Shown: positions 40,775-50,300, counted from the first letter of the stretch. The stretch is DNA of 64,000 bases from Stutzerimonas stutzeri (GCF_015291885.1 NZ_CP036186.1:868001-932000), one strand, 5' to 3'. Made by a program: numbers and translations. Notes: generated by a model from the sequence alone, not told the origin.

Positions 40775-41856
40775 CAGGCCGATTCCTTGAGCGCGGTGAC
40801 GTGCCGGCGGCTCTGCATCAGCGGCTGGATCTTCTGGCCAAAGGCTTCGACGCCCTCGAGAAAGTCATCGAAGGTCAGCATCACGCCCTGCATGCCCGGC
40901 ACCGTGGCGATTTCGTCGAGCATCCGCGCGACATTGGCGTAGGAGCCCACCAGCGTGCCCATGTTGATGTTCACCGCGGAGGTCGGGTCGGCCATCTGCC
41001 GGATGTTGCTGTCAGCGCCCTTGTCGGCGGCACCCTGCTCGCCGAGCCAGGCGATGGCTTCCTCGTCGGCGCCGGCCTTGTAGTGCTCCCACTTGGCCCG
41101 GGCGGCTTCATCGGTTTCGTCGGCGATCACCATGAACAGCACGCAGGAGGTGACATGGCGACCGGTCTTGGCGCAAGCCGCCTGCAGCCGTTCGGCGGCC
41201 GGGGCGAAGGCGGTGGGGGTGTTCACGCCCTTGCCGAAGCAGAAGTTGTAATCGGCGTACTGCGCCGAGAAGGCCATGCCGGCATCGGATGAGCCGGCGC
41301 AGATGATCTTCATGTCCGCCTGGGGTTTCGGGCTGACGCGGCAGTCCTCCATCTGGAAGTGCTCGCCCTTGAAGTCGCTGCGGCCGGTGGCCCAGAGGTC
41401 GCGCAGCACCTGGGCGTACTCGCCGAGATACTGATAACGAGTGCCGAAGAATTCATCCCCCGGCCACATGCCCATCTGCGTGTATTCCGGTTTCTGCCAG
41501 CCGGTGACGAGGTTCACACCGAAGCGGCCGCCGGAGATCGAATCGATAGTCGAAGCCATGCGCGCGACGATGGCCGGCGGCAGGGTCAGGGTGGCGGCGG
41601 TGGCGAACAACTGAATCTTGCTGGTGACCGCGGCCAGGCCCGCCATCAGCGTGAAGGATTCCAGGTTGTGCTCCCAGAACTCGGTCTTACCGCCGAAGCC
41701 ACGCAGCTTGATCATCGACAGCGCGAAATCGAAGCCGTAGCCCTCGGCCTTCTGCACGATGGCCTTGTTCAGTTCGAAGGTCGGCATGTACTGAGGCGCA
41801 TTTTCGGAAATGAGCCAGCCGTTGTTGCCGATCGGAATGAAAACACCAACATCCAT
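40774..41856 (-). CDS. rutA: Pyrimidine monooxygenase RutA
   Basis: Class C flavin-dependent monooxygenase (luciferase-like barrel), 360 residues, that opens the uracil ring using O2 and FMNH2 from RutF. Conserved stretches include [28 protein letters not shown] and [11 protein letters not shown]. The ATG at 41856 has GAGG upstream and is preferred to an in-frame ATG seven codons earlier. First gene of rutABCDEF. Confidence 0.93.
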
Positions 41857-41995
41857 GGGTAGCACCTCTGTACGCAATGGCTAGAAAGCGCTGCCCGAAC
41901 GTGACGGGCAGGGTCGAAGGTGCATTAGCAGGATGCAGGCCAGAAAGCGAATTGCCTTTCTTATCAACGATATAAGTTGTTTGTGTGGTGCGATG

Positions 41996-42011
41996 TGGAC
42001 CATTTGGTCTG
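41996..42011. promoter_or_regulatory. RutR-type operator
   Basis: TGGACCATTTGGTCTG closely matches the RutR palindrome (TTGACCA-nn-TGGTCAA). It is placed between the divergent rutA and rutR. It probably mediates uracil-responsive repression of both. Confidence 0.78.
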
Positions 42012-42138
42012 AATCGGAGCACCTGGATTGTGCGCGGCGCACGAAGATCGTGCAGCAGTCGCAGCCGCCTTCGTCGCTCGTGCGCGACACGCTCGCCGCG
42101 CTACAGTAGCGACTCGTTCGAACCCAGCCGGTAATCCC

Positions 42139-42849
42139 GTGACAGATCAGCCTCCCGTTCCGCCCCGCAAGCGCCTCACTGCCAGCAAGACCCCTCGGCT
42201 CAAGGGCGCGACCCGCGTACCAAGCGCCAGCGCCCAGGACCGCCGCCTGCGCATGATCGAAAGCAAGCGCACCAGCATCCTCCAGGCCGCGCTCGAGCTG
42301 TTCTCCCGTTTCGGCCTGCACGGTACAAGCCTCGATCAGGTGGCGACCCAGGCCGACGTTTCCAAGACCAACCTGCTGTACTACTTCGGCAGCAAGGAAG
42401 AGCTGTACACCAACGTCCTGCGGCAGCTGCTGGAGGTCTGGTTGCAGCCGCTGCAAGCATTCAGCGTTGAGCAGGACCCAGTCGAGGCGATCAGCGAATA
42501 CCTGCGGGTCAAGCTCGAACTCTCCCGCGACCATCCCGCCGAATCGCGGCTGTTCTGCATGGAGATCATGCAGGGCGCGCCATTGCTCCTGGGCGAGCTA
42601 CAGCAGCCGCTGCATGACCTGGTCGAGAACAAGGTCGCCGTGATCCAGGCCTGGATCGACGCCGGCAAGCTCGCACCCATCGCGCCGCATCACCTGATCT
42701 TCTCGCTCTGGGCGACCACCCAGCACTACGCCGACTTCCGCGTGCAGGTCGAGGCGGTGGCCGGCAAGACGCTGGATGATCCGGCGTTCTTCGAGGAAAC
42801 GCTCAAGAGCTTGCAATCGCTGATACTCAATGGGGTGAGGCCGCGTTGA
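42139..42849 (+). CDS. rutR: TetR-family regulator RutR
   Basis: A 236-residue repressor of pyrimidine degradation that releases DNA on binding uracil or thymine. After a basic disordered N-terminus comes the helix-turn-helix GTSLDQVATQADVSKTNLLYYFGSKEELY. The RutR-type ligand domain includes RLFCMEIMQGAPLL and FSLWATTQHYADF. The GTG start at 42139 is chosen to match family length; ribosome-binding evidence is weak. Divergent from rutA. Confidence 0.9.
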   Translation: MTDQPPVPPRKRLTASKTPRLKGATRVPSASAQDRRLRMIESKRTSILQAALELFSRFGLHGTSLDQVATQADVSKTNLLYYFGSKEELYTNVLRQLLEVWLQPLQAFSVEQDPVEAISEYLRVKLELSRDHPAESRLFCMEIMQGAPLLLGELQQPLHDLVENKVAVIQAWIDAGKLAPIAPHHLIFSLWATTQHYADFRVQVEAVAGKTLDDPAFFEETLKSLQSLILNGVRPR

Positions 42850-43078
42850 GCCGAATGGAAGTTCCGTTAAAAGAGCGACTGGCTCATTCGCCCGCTACAT
42901 TGGCTCAGCAACGGCAAAACCACCCGTTACGGGCGGGCGCTGAGTCGTATTTAGATAAAAAAGTTACCAACCAGCTGGTCGATGTGCGCCAGCCGTGTAA
43001 AGTATGTTCCTACGGTTGAACGACTCACCTGCTGGCAAGAATTCACGCCCGCTAAATCACATATCGGATTCAGTGAAC

Positions 43079-43249
43079 ATGAACAGAAAAATTGAAGCTT
43101 ACGGAGTTAAGGCTGTAAAACGACCTAAGATCCAAGCGGTGAAGTTTCTTGATCTATCGGGAATATCCGGGCAACAGATCGTCAAGTCTGAAACGAAACT
43201 AGTCCTAAGAACACATAAGCAGACTTTTAAAAAGTTGGCTGATATGTGA
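43079..43249 (+). CDS. Putative antitoxin partner of Doc-type toxin
   Basis: A 56-residue basic protein in AT-rich DNA, starting MNRKIEAYGVKAVKRPKIQA and ending KQTFKKLADM. Its TGA overlaps the ATG of the Doc-like gene, the arrangement of a type II antitoxin. It does not show the Phd/YefM fold pattern usually paired with Doc, and no DNA-binding motif was recognised. The antitoxin role is inferred from position only. Confidence 0.6.
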   Translation: MNRKIEAYGVKAVKRPKIQAVKFLDLSGISGQQIVKSETKLVLRTHKQTFKKLADM

Positions 43250-43650
43250 TGAATTTGATTTTCTTTCCGTTCGAACGGGTTGTTGAAATAAACTCATTCA
43301 TTCTTGTGCATGAACCTGGAATGAAAGGTTCGGTTGATATCGGCAAGCTTCAGGGTGCCTTGGGACGTATCGATAACGCAATCGCTTATGAAGGGTTGGA
43401 TGATGTATTTGAGATTGCGGCAAAATATGCGGCCTGCATATCGGTGGCGCACTCATTGCCTGACGCAAACAAGCGAACCGCGCTCGCAGTCGCATTGGAG
43501 TACCTTTCATTGAACGACTATGAATTGAGCGAAGATAATGAACTCTTTGCGGATGCGTTAAGGGACCTGGTGCTGGGCGTTATTAACGAAGGGGACTTTG
43601 CTGACTTGCTCTATGCTCAATATGTTCAGGAAGCCGAGTCCAGTACATAG
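43249..43650 (+). CDS. Death-on-curing (Doc/Fic) family toxin
   Basis: A 133-residue Fic-fold protein. The motif HSLPDANKRTA (His68, Asp72, Asn74, Lys75, Arg76) is the Doc variant of the Fic motif. In phage P1 Doc it phosphorylates EF-Tu and stops translation. The segment VDIGKLQGALGRIDNAIAYEG is typical of Doc. Codon use is AT-richer than the flanking rutR and MFS genes, suggesting acquisition. An upstream GTG at 43246 is an alternative start. Confidence 0.83.
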   Translation: MNLIFFPFERVVEINSFILVHEPGMKGSVDIGKLQGALGRIDNAIAYEGLDDVFEIAAKYAACISVAHSLPDANKRTALAVALEYLSLNDYELSEDNELFADALRDLVLGVINEGDFADLLYAQYVQEAESST

Positions 43651-43682
43651 ATTATTGGCAGCAGCCCCAACGTTATCTCTAT

Positions 43683-44864
43683 TCACACCACCTGCTTCCG
43701 CCTATACCCCTGCGAAACCTGCACCAGTACCACCAGCGCAACGATCGGCAGCAGCCCGATGTTCACCGCCGCCCAGCCCGCCTGCGCGATCAGCGCGCCC
43801 GAGGCGAAGGACATCACTGCCGCCACGCTGCCATTGCTCAGCTCCATCAGGCCCTGCGCCCGGGCGCGTTCGTCTGGTGCATGGCCCTGCCCCAGCTGCG
43901 TCGAGCCGGCGACGAGCATGAGATTCCACCCGATACCGAGCAGACAGCTGCTGACCATGAAGTGCCAGTGGCTGACGCCAAGCAGAGCGACGACTGCGCT
44001 TACGATCAGCAAACCACCGCCCACGCAGGCCACCATGCGACTGCCCAGCCGATCTACCAGTGGCCCGGCGACGAAGGCCGGAAGGAACATCCCGAGCATG
44101 TGCCACTGGATCACCTGGCCGCTGGCCTGCAGATCCATTCCTTCGCCGTGCATTGCCAGAGGCGTTGCGTTCATCACCAGAATCATCAATCCGTGACCGG
44201 CGGCGGTGGTCAACACCGCGGCCCTGATGGTCGGCCGAGAAAGCAGTTCGCGCCACGACACCCGCGACGGTGCGCTCGGTGATGCGCTTGCCGTGCCAGT
44301 CGTGCTGAGGCCGGAAAGTACCGCTACACCCACTGCTGCCAGCGCAGCGATCAGCAGATAGGCGCCCGCGAAGGGTGTATCGATCAGTCCGCGAGCGGCA
44401 TTGCCGAGTGAAGGGGCGACCAGAGCAGCGATCACGCCACCGCCGATCACACAGGCCGTGGCGCGCCCCTTGAAGGCTTCGCTCACTGCCTCCATCGCCG
44501 CAAAACGGTAGTACATGGCCGATGCCTGATAACCGCCGATCAGCAAGGAACCGAGGCAGAGCAGGGTGAAGCTGTCGAGCCACAGCGATAGCGCGCTTAG
44601 CAGCCCACCAAGCACACCGGCCAGCGCGCCGAACAGAAAGCCAACTTTGCGTCCATGGCGCTGCATGAGCCAGGCGATCGGCTGCAGAGCGAGCAGGCCG
44701 CCAAGCATCAGCACCGCAAGCGGCAAAGACGCCAGGCTCGCGAAGGGTGCCAAGCGCAGGCCGACGATCGAAGTGAGGATGATGCCGGTCATCGAACAGG
44801 ACCAGAATAGCGCCTGAGCCATGAACAGGCGAAACACCTGGGGGTTGCGGAAAAGTAGATGCAT
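43683..44864 (-). CDS. MFS transporter
   Basis: A 393-residue, 12-helix major facilitator permease without close functional assignment. Motif A-like sequence occurs as QRHGRKVGFLFG after TM2 and as DRLGSRMVA in the second half. SSCLLGIGWNLMLVAGSTQL in the last third is typical of YbfB/YcaD-like MFS proteins. It is downstream of a GlxA-type regulator on the same strand (92 bp gap), which may control it. Confidence 0.82.
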   Translation of the reverse strand: MHLLFRNPQVFRLFMAQALFWSCSMTGIILTSIVGLRLAPFASLASLPLAVLMLGGLLALQPIAWLMQRHGRKVGFLFGALAGVLGGLLSALSLWLDSFTLLCLGSLLIGGYQASAMYYRFAAMEAVSEAFKGRATACVIGGGVIAALVAPSLGNAARGLIDTPFAGAYLLIAALAAVGVAVLSGLSTTGTASASPSAPSRVSWRELLSRPTIRAAVLTTAAGHGLMILVMNATPLAMHGEGMDLQASGQVIQWHMLGMFLPAFVAGPLVDRLGSRMVACVGGGLLIVSAVVALLGVSHWHFMVSSCLLGIGWNLMLVAGSTQLGQGHAPDERARAQGLMELSNGSVAAVMSFASGALIAQAGWAAVNIGLLPIVALVVLVQVSQGYRRKQVV

Positions 44865-44956
44865 GAAGATCGCCTCGCGACGCTGGAAAACGGGCACAGC
44901 CGTGCCCGGCTATGTGCCAAGGGCCTGCTGTGAGCGAAAGGTGTGGCGCGTCGGGC

Positions 44957-45946
44957 TCAGCCGAAGCGCTGTGAGAAGTCCCGTGGGCTTACCGACAGGT
45001 GCTTCTGAAAGCTGCGCCGCAGGTTCTCCGGATGTCCGAAGCCGGTCAGCCGCGCCACCGTTGTGATCGAGGCTTCGGCGCTCAACAGCAAGCTGCGCGC
45101 TGCTTCCAGGCGCAGCCGCTCGATATAGCGACCCGGCCCCATGCCGACTTCCTGATTGAACAGCCGGCACAAGGTGCGTGGCGTCATGTGCGCCTGCTCG
45201 GCCAGGGCTTCGATGGAGAGATCGTCACTCAGATGAGCTGGCAGCCACTCGAGCAGCGCGGTCAGGCGGCCTACCGCGCTGCTGGGCGCTGCGAGCATCG
45301 GGCTGAACTGCGTCTGCCCGCCGGGCCTGCGCAGAAACATCACCAGCCGCTGGGCAACCGAGAGGGCCAGCGCACGGCCTAGATCCGCCTCCACCAGGGC
45401 CAGCGCTAGGTCGATGCCCGCCGTGACGCCAGCCGAGCTGAACAGGTGCGCCGCAGCAGAATCAGCCGGATCAAAGGTATGCAGACTGTCGCCGTGCACC
45501 TCCACGGCCGCGTACTCGCCAAGGGCTTCGAGGTCTGCCCAGTGGGTGGTCGCCCTGCGCCCGTCGAACAGCCCGGCTTCGGCGAGGATCAACGCGCCGG
45601 AACACACCGATCCCAGCCGCCGCACCCGTTGCTCGGCGGCTCTAAGCCAATCCAGCAGGGGCCCGTTGTGCATCTGCGCGGTGACGCCAAGGCCACCCGG
45701 AACCAGCAGGGTATCCAACGATCCAGGATCGATTTCGGGCCAGGCTGCATCGGCGACCAACTTGAACCCCGCCGAAGTGGCAACGGCGCCTGGCGCCTCA
45801 CCAAGCAGAAGGAGCTCGTAAGCAGCCGGCCAACCCTGCCGCTGCCGCTCGACATTGGCCGAGGCGAACACCTGCATTGGGCCGGTTACGTCCAGGCTCA
45901 TGACATCGGGATAAACCAGGCAAGCGATGGTGCGAATGGCGTCCAT
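44957..45946 (-). CDS. GlxA-family AraC-type transcriptional regulator
   Basis: A 329-residue regulator. It has a DJ-1/PfpI-like domain (residues 5-190; VCSGALILAEAGLFDGRRATTHW contains the elbow Cys) and a C-terminal AraC domain (LSIEALAEQAHMTPRTLCRLF; TVARLTGFGHPENLRRSF). It is a different gene from the GlxA-like regulator at 9-10 kb; the two share only family-level similarity. A plausible regulator of the MFS gene next to it. Confidence 0.84.
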   Translation of the reverse strand: MDAIRTIACLVYPDVMSLDVTGPMQVFASANVERQRQGWPAAYELLLLGEAPGAVATSAGFKLVADAAWPEIDPGSLDTLLVPGGLGVTAQMHNGPLLDWLRAAEQRVRRLGSVCSGALILAEAGLFDGRRATTHWADLEALGEYAAVEVHGDSLHTFDPADSAAAHLFSSAGVTAGIDLALALVEADLGRALALSVAQRLVMFLRRPGGQTQFSPMLAAPSSAVGRLTALLEWLPAHLSDDLSIEALAEQAHMTPRTLCRLFNQEVGMGPGRYIERLRLEAARSLLLSAEASITTVARLTGFGHPENLRRSFQKHLSVSPRDFSQRFG

Positions 45947-46286
45947 GGTGCACCTCTAAGGGAAGATGGGCGCAGTGTGCGGCGGCTGGTGCGCTGTCAC
46001 AATGACAAGGTTCCCACGGATCTTGCCACCGTCGCGGCAGTAAACTCGGCTAACGGTGGTGCAGCCGCCACCGATTACCGTCTAGAGAACGCGGTTCGGA
46101 GCCCCTGTTCCTGGCATAAATAAAATCTAGATATTGACATTTATCGATATGAAGGCGAGGATCGCGGCCTGGTGACAGTCGCGGAAGTACCGGGCTGCGC
46201 AGCACTTACCGGGGCGGCAATCACATCACGGTGGCGCCGCCTAGGCGCTTTAATATCTATAATTCACGATATCTAAATATTACGTT
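45947..46286. promoter_or_regulatory. nemA upstream region with AT-rich dyads
   Basis: A 340-bp non-coding gap. Two AT-rich repeats share the element TAGATAT: one at 46125-46150, beginning with the palindrome ATCTAGATAT and containing TTGACA, and one at 46253-46275 (ATATCTATAATTCACGATAT plus CT). They flank the probable nemA promoter, the second only 11 bp before the ATG. They look like operators for the ArsR-type regulator encoded downstream. Confidence 0.5.
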
Positions 46287-47411
46287 ATGAATCATACAGC
46301 ACTCTTCACTCCCAGCTCGCTTGGCTCTTTCACGCTACGTAACCGCATCGTGTTGCCTCCGTTGACACGCTCGCGCAGTTCTCAGCCAGGCAATATTCCA
46401 AACGCGCTAATGGCGACCTACTACCGGCAACGAGCCAGTGCGGGTTTCATGGTGACGGAAGGCATTCAGATCGAGCCGCGTGGGCAGGGGTATGCCTGGA
46501 CGCCCGGAATTCACAGCCCTGAGCAGGTCGAAGGCTGGAAGGCCGTTACCCAGGCGGTGCATGACGAGGGCGGTGTGATTTTCGCCCAGCTGTGGCATGT
46601 CGGCCGTGTTTCGCACACGTCGCTGCAGCCCGGCGGTGCGCAACCCGTTGCTCCGTCCGCCATCCCGGCGACCAACGTCAAGGTGTTTATCGAGACGGGA
46701 CCTGGCGAGGGTGCACTGGCTGAGCCTTCGATGCCGCGGGCACTGTCCAATGCCGAAGTCAAAGAGCTGGTGCAGCTCTATGCCCAGGCCGCGCGCAACG
46801 CGATGGAGGCAGGCTTCGATGGCATCGAAATTCACTGCGCCAATGGCTATCTGGTCAACCAGTTCATCTCCGCTCACACCAACAGCAGGACCGACGAATA
46901 CGGCGGCTCATTGCAGAACCGGCTGCGTTTTTTGCGCGAAGCGGTCCAGGCGATCGCCGACGCCATCGGTGCCGAGCGCGTGGGCGTTCGTTTTGCACCG
47001 CTGTTCGCCAGTACTGATGAGGAGCGCGTCTACTTGGGCCTCGTGGAGCAAGACCCCCACGTGACCTACATCGAAGCGGTGAAGATTCTGCAAGCCATCG
47101 GCGTGGCTTACGTATCACTGGCGGAGGCTGATTGGGACGCCGCGCCCGAGTTGCCCGGCAGCTTCCGCGAGGCAGTGCGTGCGGCGTTCAGCGGTACGAT
47201 CATCTATGCGGGCAAATACACCCCCGAGCGTGCCGCTGCGGCAGTCGAGGCCGGCTGGGCGGATTTGATCGCCTTCGGCCGTCCTTTCATTGCCAACCCC
47301 GACCTGCCGGCGCGTATTGCCAACGGTTGGCCGATGAACTTGCTGGATGCCAGCAGCATGTATGGCGGCACCGAACAGGGTTACATCGACTACCCGGCGT
47401 ACTCGCACTGA
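46287..47411 (+). CDS. nemA: Old-yellow-enzyme alkene reductase NemA-like
   Basis: FMN-dependent NADPH oxidoreductase, 374 residues, reducing activated alkenes, N-ethylmaleimide or nitro compounds. Signatures: LRNRIVLPPLTRSR, IFAQLWHVGRVSH, the substrate-binding His/Asn pair in EIHCANGYLVNQF, NSRTDEYGGS, and DLIAFGRPFIANPDL at the C-terminus. No ribosome-binding site is visible upstream of the ATG. It is followed by an arsR-type gene, suggesting electrophile or redox-responsive control as for nemRA in other bacteria, but with a different regulator class. Confidence 0.9.
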   Translation: MNHTALFTPSSLGSFTLRNRIVLPPLTRSRSSQPGNIPNALMATYYRQRASAGFMVTEGIQIEPRGQGYAWTPGIHSPEQVEGWKAVTQAVHDEGGVIFAQLWHVGRVSHTSLQPGGAQPVAPSAIPATNVKVFIETGPGEGALAEPSMPRALSNAEVKELVQLYAQAARNAMEAGFDGIEIHCANGYLVNQFISAHTNSRTDEYGGSLQNRLRFLREAVQAIADAIGAERVGVRFAPLFASTDEERVYLGLVEQDPHVTYIEAVKILQAIGVAYVSLAEADWDAAPELPGSFREAVRAAFSGTIIYAGKYTPERAAAAVEAGWADLIAFGRPFIANPDLPARIANGWPMNLLDASSMYGGTEQGYIDYPAYSH

Positions 47412-47495
47412 GTCGGCGTGCGTGCGCTCCAGTGGAGCGCAGCCAGCATCGGCAAAGTATCGTAAGATCGCGAAAACCCACTACCTGCCGCGGAT

Positions 47496-47801
47496 ATGAA
47501 CATAGACGTCAGTGAAGCGTTGAAGGCCCTGGATAACCCCACGCGGCTGGCCATTCTTACCCTGCTCAAGGACCCGAAGACCAACTTCCCCGAGCAGGAA
47601 GCCGATCCCGAGCAGCTGGGTGTCTGCGTCAGCATCATTCAGGAACGCGTGGGGTTGTCGCAGTCCACCGTCTCGAACTACTTGGCTGCGCTCCAGCGCG
47701 CGCAGCTGGTGACCTCGCAGCGTATCGGTCCCTGGACTTACTACAAGCGAAACGAAGAGAAGGTAGCCCAGTTGCTCGAAGCGCTCAGCAAAGCCATCTG
47801 A
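47496..47801 (+). CDS. ArsR-family winged-helix regulator
   Basis: A 101-residue regulator with an ArsR fold: ALDNPTRLAILTLLKD (helix 1-2) and VGLSQSTVSNYLAALQRAQLV (recognition helix), then the beta-wing TSQRIGPWTYYKRNE. There is a single cysteine (GVCVS), so it lacks a classical metal-binding Cys pair. It is 84 bp downstream of nemA on the same strand, so a redox or electrophile sensor for nemA is possible. Confidence 0.83.
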   Translation: MNIDVSEALKALDNPTRLAILTLLKDPKTNFPEQEADPEQLGVCVSIIQERVGLSQSTVSNYLAALQRAQLVTSQRIGPWTYYKRNEEKVAQLLEALSKAI

Positions 47802-47896
47802 GCGGGCTAGCAGAACCTTGAGCGTTTCGCGTTCAGGGCCACCCCGGCCGATCCCTTCGCGCAGGTGGTGACACGCTGGCCCAGGGCTTACGGCCG

Positions 47897-48694
47897 TTAT
47901 CGCCTTACCTTGCTCGCCTGATATTGCCCCGGCGTCATGCCGACCACTGTCTTGAAGTCGTGGATAAAGTGCGCCTGGTCGCTGTAGCCGCAGGTCAGTG
48001 CCGTATCCAGCAACGGCGCACCCTGTTGCAGGTGCTGACGAACCAGCGCAACGCGCTGGATGCGGCTGAATTGCTTGGGTGTCAGGCCTACCTGATAGCG
48101 GAACAGACGTTCCAGTTGGCGTTGCCCGAGGGGCACCGTCTGCAGTAGTTCGGTCAAGCGCTGCCGGCCCTGGGTCGCAGTGATCTGCGACAGTAGCTGT
48201 TGCACCGGTGAGCGTCGCTCCTGCGTCGCCTGCAAACGCCTCATCAACTCCTGCTCCACCAGCAGCTGCTGCGCCTCGCGGCTCAACTCGGCCAATTGGT
48301 CGACCATCGCGGCGAAGCCCAGCCGCTGCCAGTCGGCACCGTGGAAGCCGGCGAGCTCATCCAGGCTGACGCCAAAGAACGCCGCGCCCATCCCAGGGCG
48401 AAAGCGCACGCCCATCAGCCTCACCTGCCCAGCCAGTTGCAATCGCGAACTGGCAAGCTGCGGCCCGGCGATCAATGCACGCGGGTTGTGCAGATGACCA
48501 TCGAAGGCCAGCGGGTCGGCGAAATTGAAGATCACCCCACAGGCGCCGTCCGGATGCAGCATCTGCTCGTCGTACACCGTGGCGGCGTCACCCTCCAGCC
48601 ACCAGAAGCGCTGCACGTAGGCAGCCAGCGCTGGCGCAGGCGGGCGAGTCAGGAAGCCACTGATGTGTGGCAGTCGTTCGTGCAGGACGGACAT
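47897..48694 (-). CDS. AraC-family transcriptional regulator
   Basis: A 265-residue regulator. An N-terminal domain with YVQRFWWLEGD and GPQLASSRLQL matches the DUF6597 sensor type. A C-terminal AraC helix-turn-helix follows (about 175-260), with LGQRQLERLFRYQVGLTPKQFSRI and TCGYSDQAHFIHDFKTVVG. It is divergent from the AhpD-like gene, a common pairing in which the regulator controls the neighbour. Confidence 0.83.
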   Translation of the reverse strand: MSVLHERLPHISGFLTRPPAPALAAYVQRFWWLEGDAATVYDEQMLHPDGACGVIFNFADPLAFDGHLHNPRALIAGPQLASSRLQLAGQVRLMGVRFRPGMGAAFFGVSLDELAGFHGADWQRLGFAAMVDQLAELSREAQQLLVEQELMRRLQATQERRSPVQQLLSQITATQGRQRLTELLQTVPLGQRQLERLFRYQVGLTPKQFSRIQRVALVRQHLQQGAPLLDTALTCGYSDQAHFIHDFKTVVGMTPGQYQASKVRR

Positions 48695-48788
48695 GGAAGG
48701 CGGCGTTCAAAGATGTCGAAAATCTACAATAGCTCAGCTCGGCGGCTGCGTAGCCTTGGCTGCACATTCAAACCGAGGAGTGACCACC

Positions 48789-49247
48789 ATGCGCATGAAC
48801 TACCAGGCCGCCGCCCCCGATGTGATGACCGCCATGATCGGGCTGGAAACCTACCTGGCGCGGCAGAGTCGCCGCGAGGACGGCGTCGACAAACCGCTGA
48901 TGGAGCTGGTCAAGATCCGCGTCTCGCAGATCAACGGGTGCGCCTACTGTCTCGACATGCACACCAAGGACGCCCGCGCCCTGGGCGAAACCGAGCAGCG
49001 CATCTATGCCCTGAGTGCCTGGCGCGAAACCCCGTTCTTCACCGACCGCGAACGCGCCGCGCTGGCCTGGGCCGAGGCCAACACCCTGTTGCCCCAGGGC
49101 GTGTCGCAGCAGCTGTTCGAGGAGGTACGCGAGCAGTTTTCCGAAGCTCAGCTCGCCAACCTGACGCTGGCCGTCGTCACCATCAACGCTTGGAACCGCT
49201 TCGGCGTCTCCTTCGCGCCGGTGCCGGGCAGTTACCAGCCGGACTGA
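48789..49247 (+). CDS. Carboxymuconolactone decarboxylase / AhpD-like protein
   Basis: A 152-residue protein of the CMD family. The active-site CxxC with nearby His is NGCAYCLDMHTKDA, the alkylhydroperoxidase pattern. RETPFFTDRERAALAWAE and AVVTINAWNRFGV are family-typical. It probably acts as a thiol peroxidase-like enzyme in the cytoplasm. A good ribosome-binding site (GAGGAG) supports the ATG at 48789. Confidence 0.88.
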   Translation: MRMNYQAAAPDVMTAMIGLETYLARQSRREDGVDKPLMELVKIRVSQINGCAYCLDMHTKDARALGETEQRIYALSAWRETPFFTDRERAALAWAEANTLLPQGVSQQLFEEVREQFSEAQLANLTLAVVTINAWNRFGVSFAPVPGSYQPD

Positions 49248-49289
49248 TGCATTCCGTTCCGCCTGACCTGTTGGTCGGGCGGTTCCGGT

Positions 49290-49763
49290 TCAGGGCTGGA
49301 GTTCCTGATTGCCCATGGCGCAGAAGCTCTGCGCCTGCCGCGCCGCCGGCAGCGCGCGCAGCTGGGTCATGCACTGCGCCTGGCTGGGTGTCCGCACCAC
49401 GCTGAGCTGGGCGTCGTCGTTCACGCTGATCAGGTAGGGCTTGTTGTAGCGCGGGCCGTCGTGCCAGCTGCTGAAGCGCTGATCGCTGTATGCGCAGTGG
49501 TAGCGGATATGGCCGGAGAAGCCCTTGAAGCGGTCGCGGCGGAAGATGTGCCGGTACAGGAGCCAGTCACGCTTGCTCTGGCCGTCGCGCACCGCATCGA
49601 GGCAGCCTTGCAGCTCGGTGATCTGCGGCTCGTGAAGAAAGATGCTATGCGCCAAGCTGGAGCCATCCAGCTGCACCGTGCCCACCAGATAGACCTGCCG
49701 CTCGGCCGCCTGTGCCGATAGCGCCAGGGCTAAACCCAGCGCCAACATCCCTGTTTTGATCAA
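49290..49763 (-). CDS. Exported hypothetical protein
   Basis: A 157-residue protein with a clear Sec signal peptide (MIKTGMLALGLALALSAQAA, cleavage about residue 20). The mature part has four cysteines, likely two disulfides in the periplasm. No family was recognised. It is convergent with the AhpD-like gene. Confidence 0.65.
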   Translation of the reverse strand: MIKTGMLALGLALALSAQAAERQVYLVGTVQLDGSSLAHSIFLHEPQITELQGCLDAVRDGQSKRDWLLYRHIFRRDRFKGFSGHIRYHCAYSDQRFSSWHDGPRYNKPYLISVNDDAQLSVVRTPSQAQCMTQLRALPAARQAQSFCAMGNQELQP

Positions 49764-49874
49764 TCTGCGGTGCCCCGATGCCGTTCAGTGGGCCGCACCC
49801 TAGCGGATCGTCGCGTCGGGAAACAAGCCTGCGCGAGTGCCGAGTCGTCACGACCGCGATTCAGCCTGTTTGGA

Positions 49875-50300
49875 TCAGCGGACTGGATCGCTCCTGTGGT
49901 CCATCCGGGCGTCCGGCTCTCGCTCGTAAAGCTCCAGCGGCAGGCCATCCGGATCAGCAAAGAAGGTAAAGCGGCGGCCCGTGTACTCGTCGACCCGAAT
50001 CGGCTCGACTGCCACGCCCTTTGCCTCCAGTTCAGCCTTGCAGGCGGCGACGTCGTCCACCGCAAACGCCAGATGCCGTAACCCCTGCGCCTCCGGCCAC
50101 GAAGGGCGCGGCGGGGCGTCGGGAAAGGAGAACAGCTCGATCTGCCCGCCGTCCGGCAACGCCAGGTCCAGCTTGTACGATCGCCGTGCCTCCCGGTAAT
50201 GCTCAGCAATCACCGCAAAGCCCAACGTTTCGGTATAGAAGTGCTTCGAGACGGCATAGTCCGAGCAGATGATCGCGGCATGGTGGATTGAGCGGAGCAT
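49875..50300 (-). CDS. VOC-family protein (SMU1112c/YaeR group)
   Basis: A 141-residue protein with two glyoxalase-fold beta-alpha-beta repeats. HHAAIICSDYAVSKHFYTE opens the first with a metal-ligand His; GLRHLAFAVDDVAA and TFFADPDGLPLELYER complete the second with His and Glu ligands. This is the YaeR/SMU1112c type, sometimes annotated gloA2. The substrate is uncertain. Last ordinary backbone gene before the cassette array. Confidence 0.85.
   Translation of the reverse strand: MLRSIHHAAIICSDYAVSKHFYTETLGFAVIAEHYREARRSYKLDLALPDGGQIELFSFPDAPPRPSWPEAQGLRHLAFAVDDVAACKAELEAKGVAVEPIRVDEYTGRRFTFFADPDGLPLELYEREPDARMDHRSDPVR

Noticed and set aside
43004..43078. A longer antitoxin starting at the upstream ATG 43004
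   Set aside because: The extra 25 residues lack a ribosome-binding site and look non-coding; the ATG at 43079 gives a compact basic protein.
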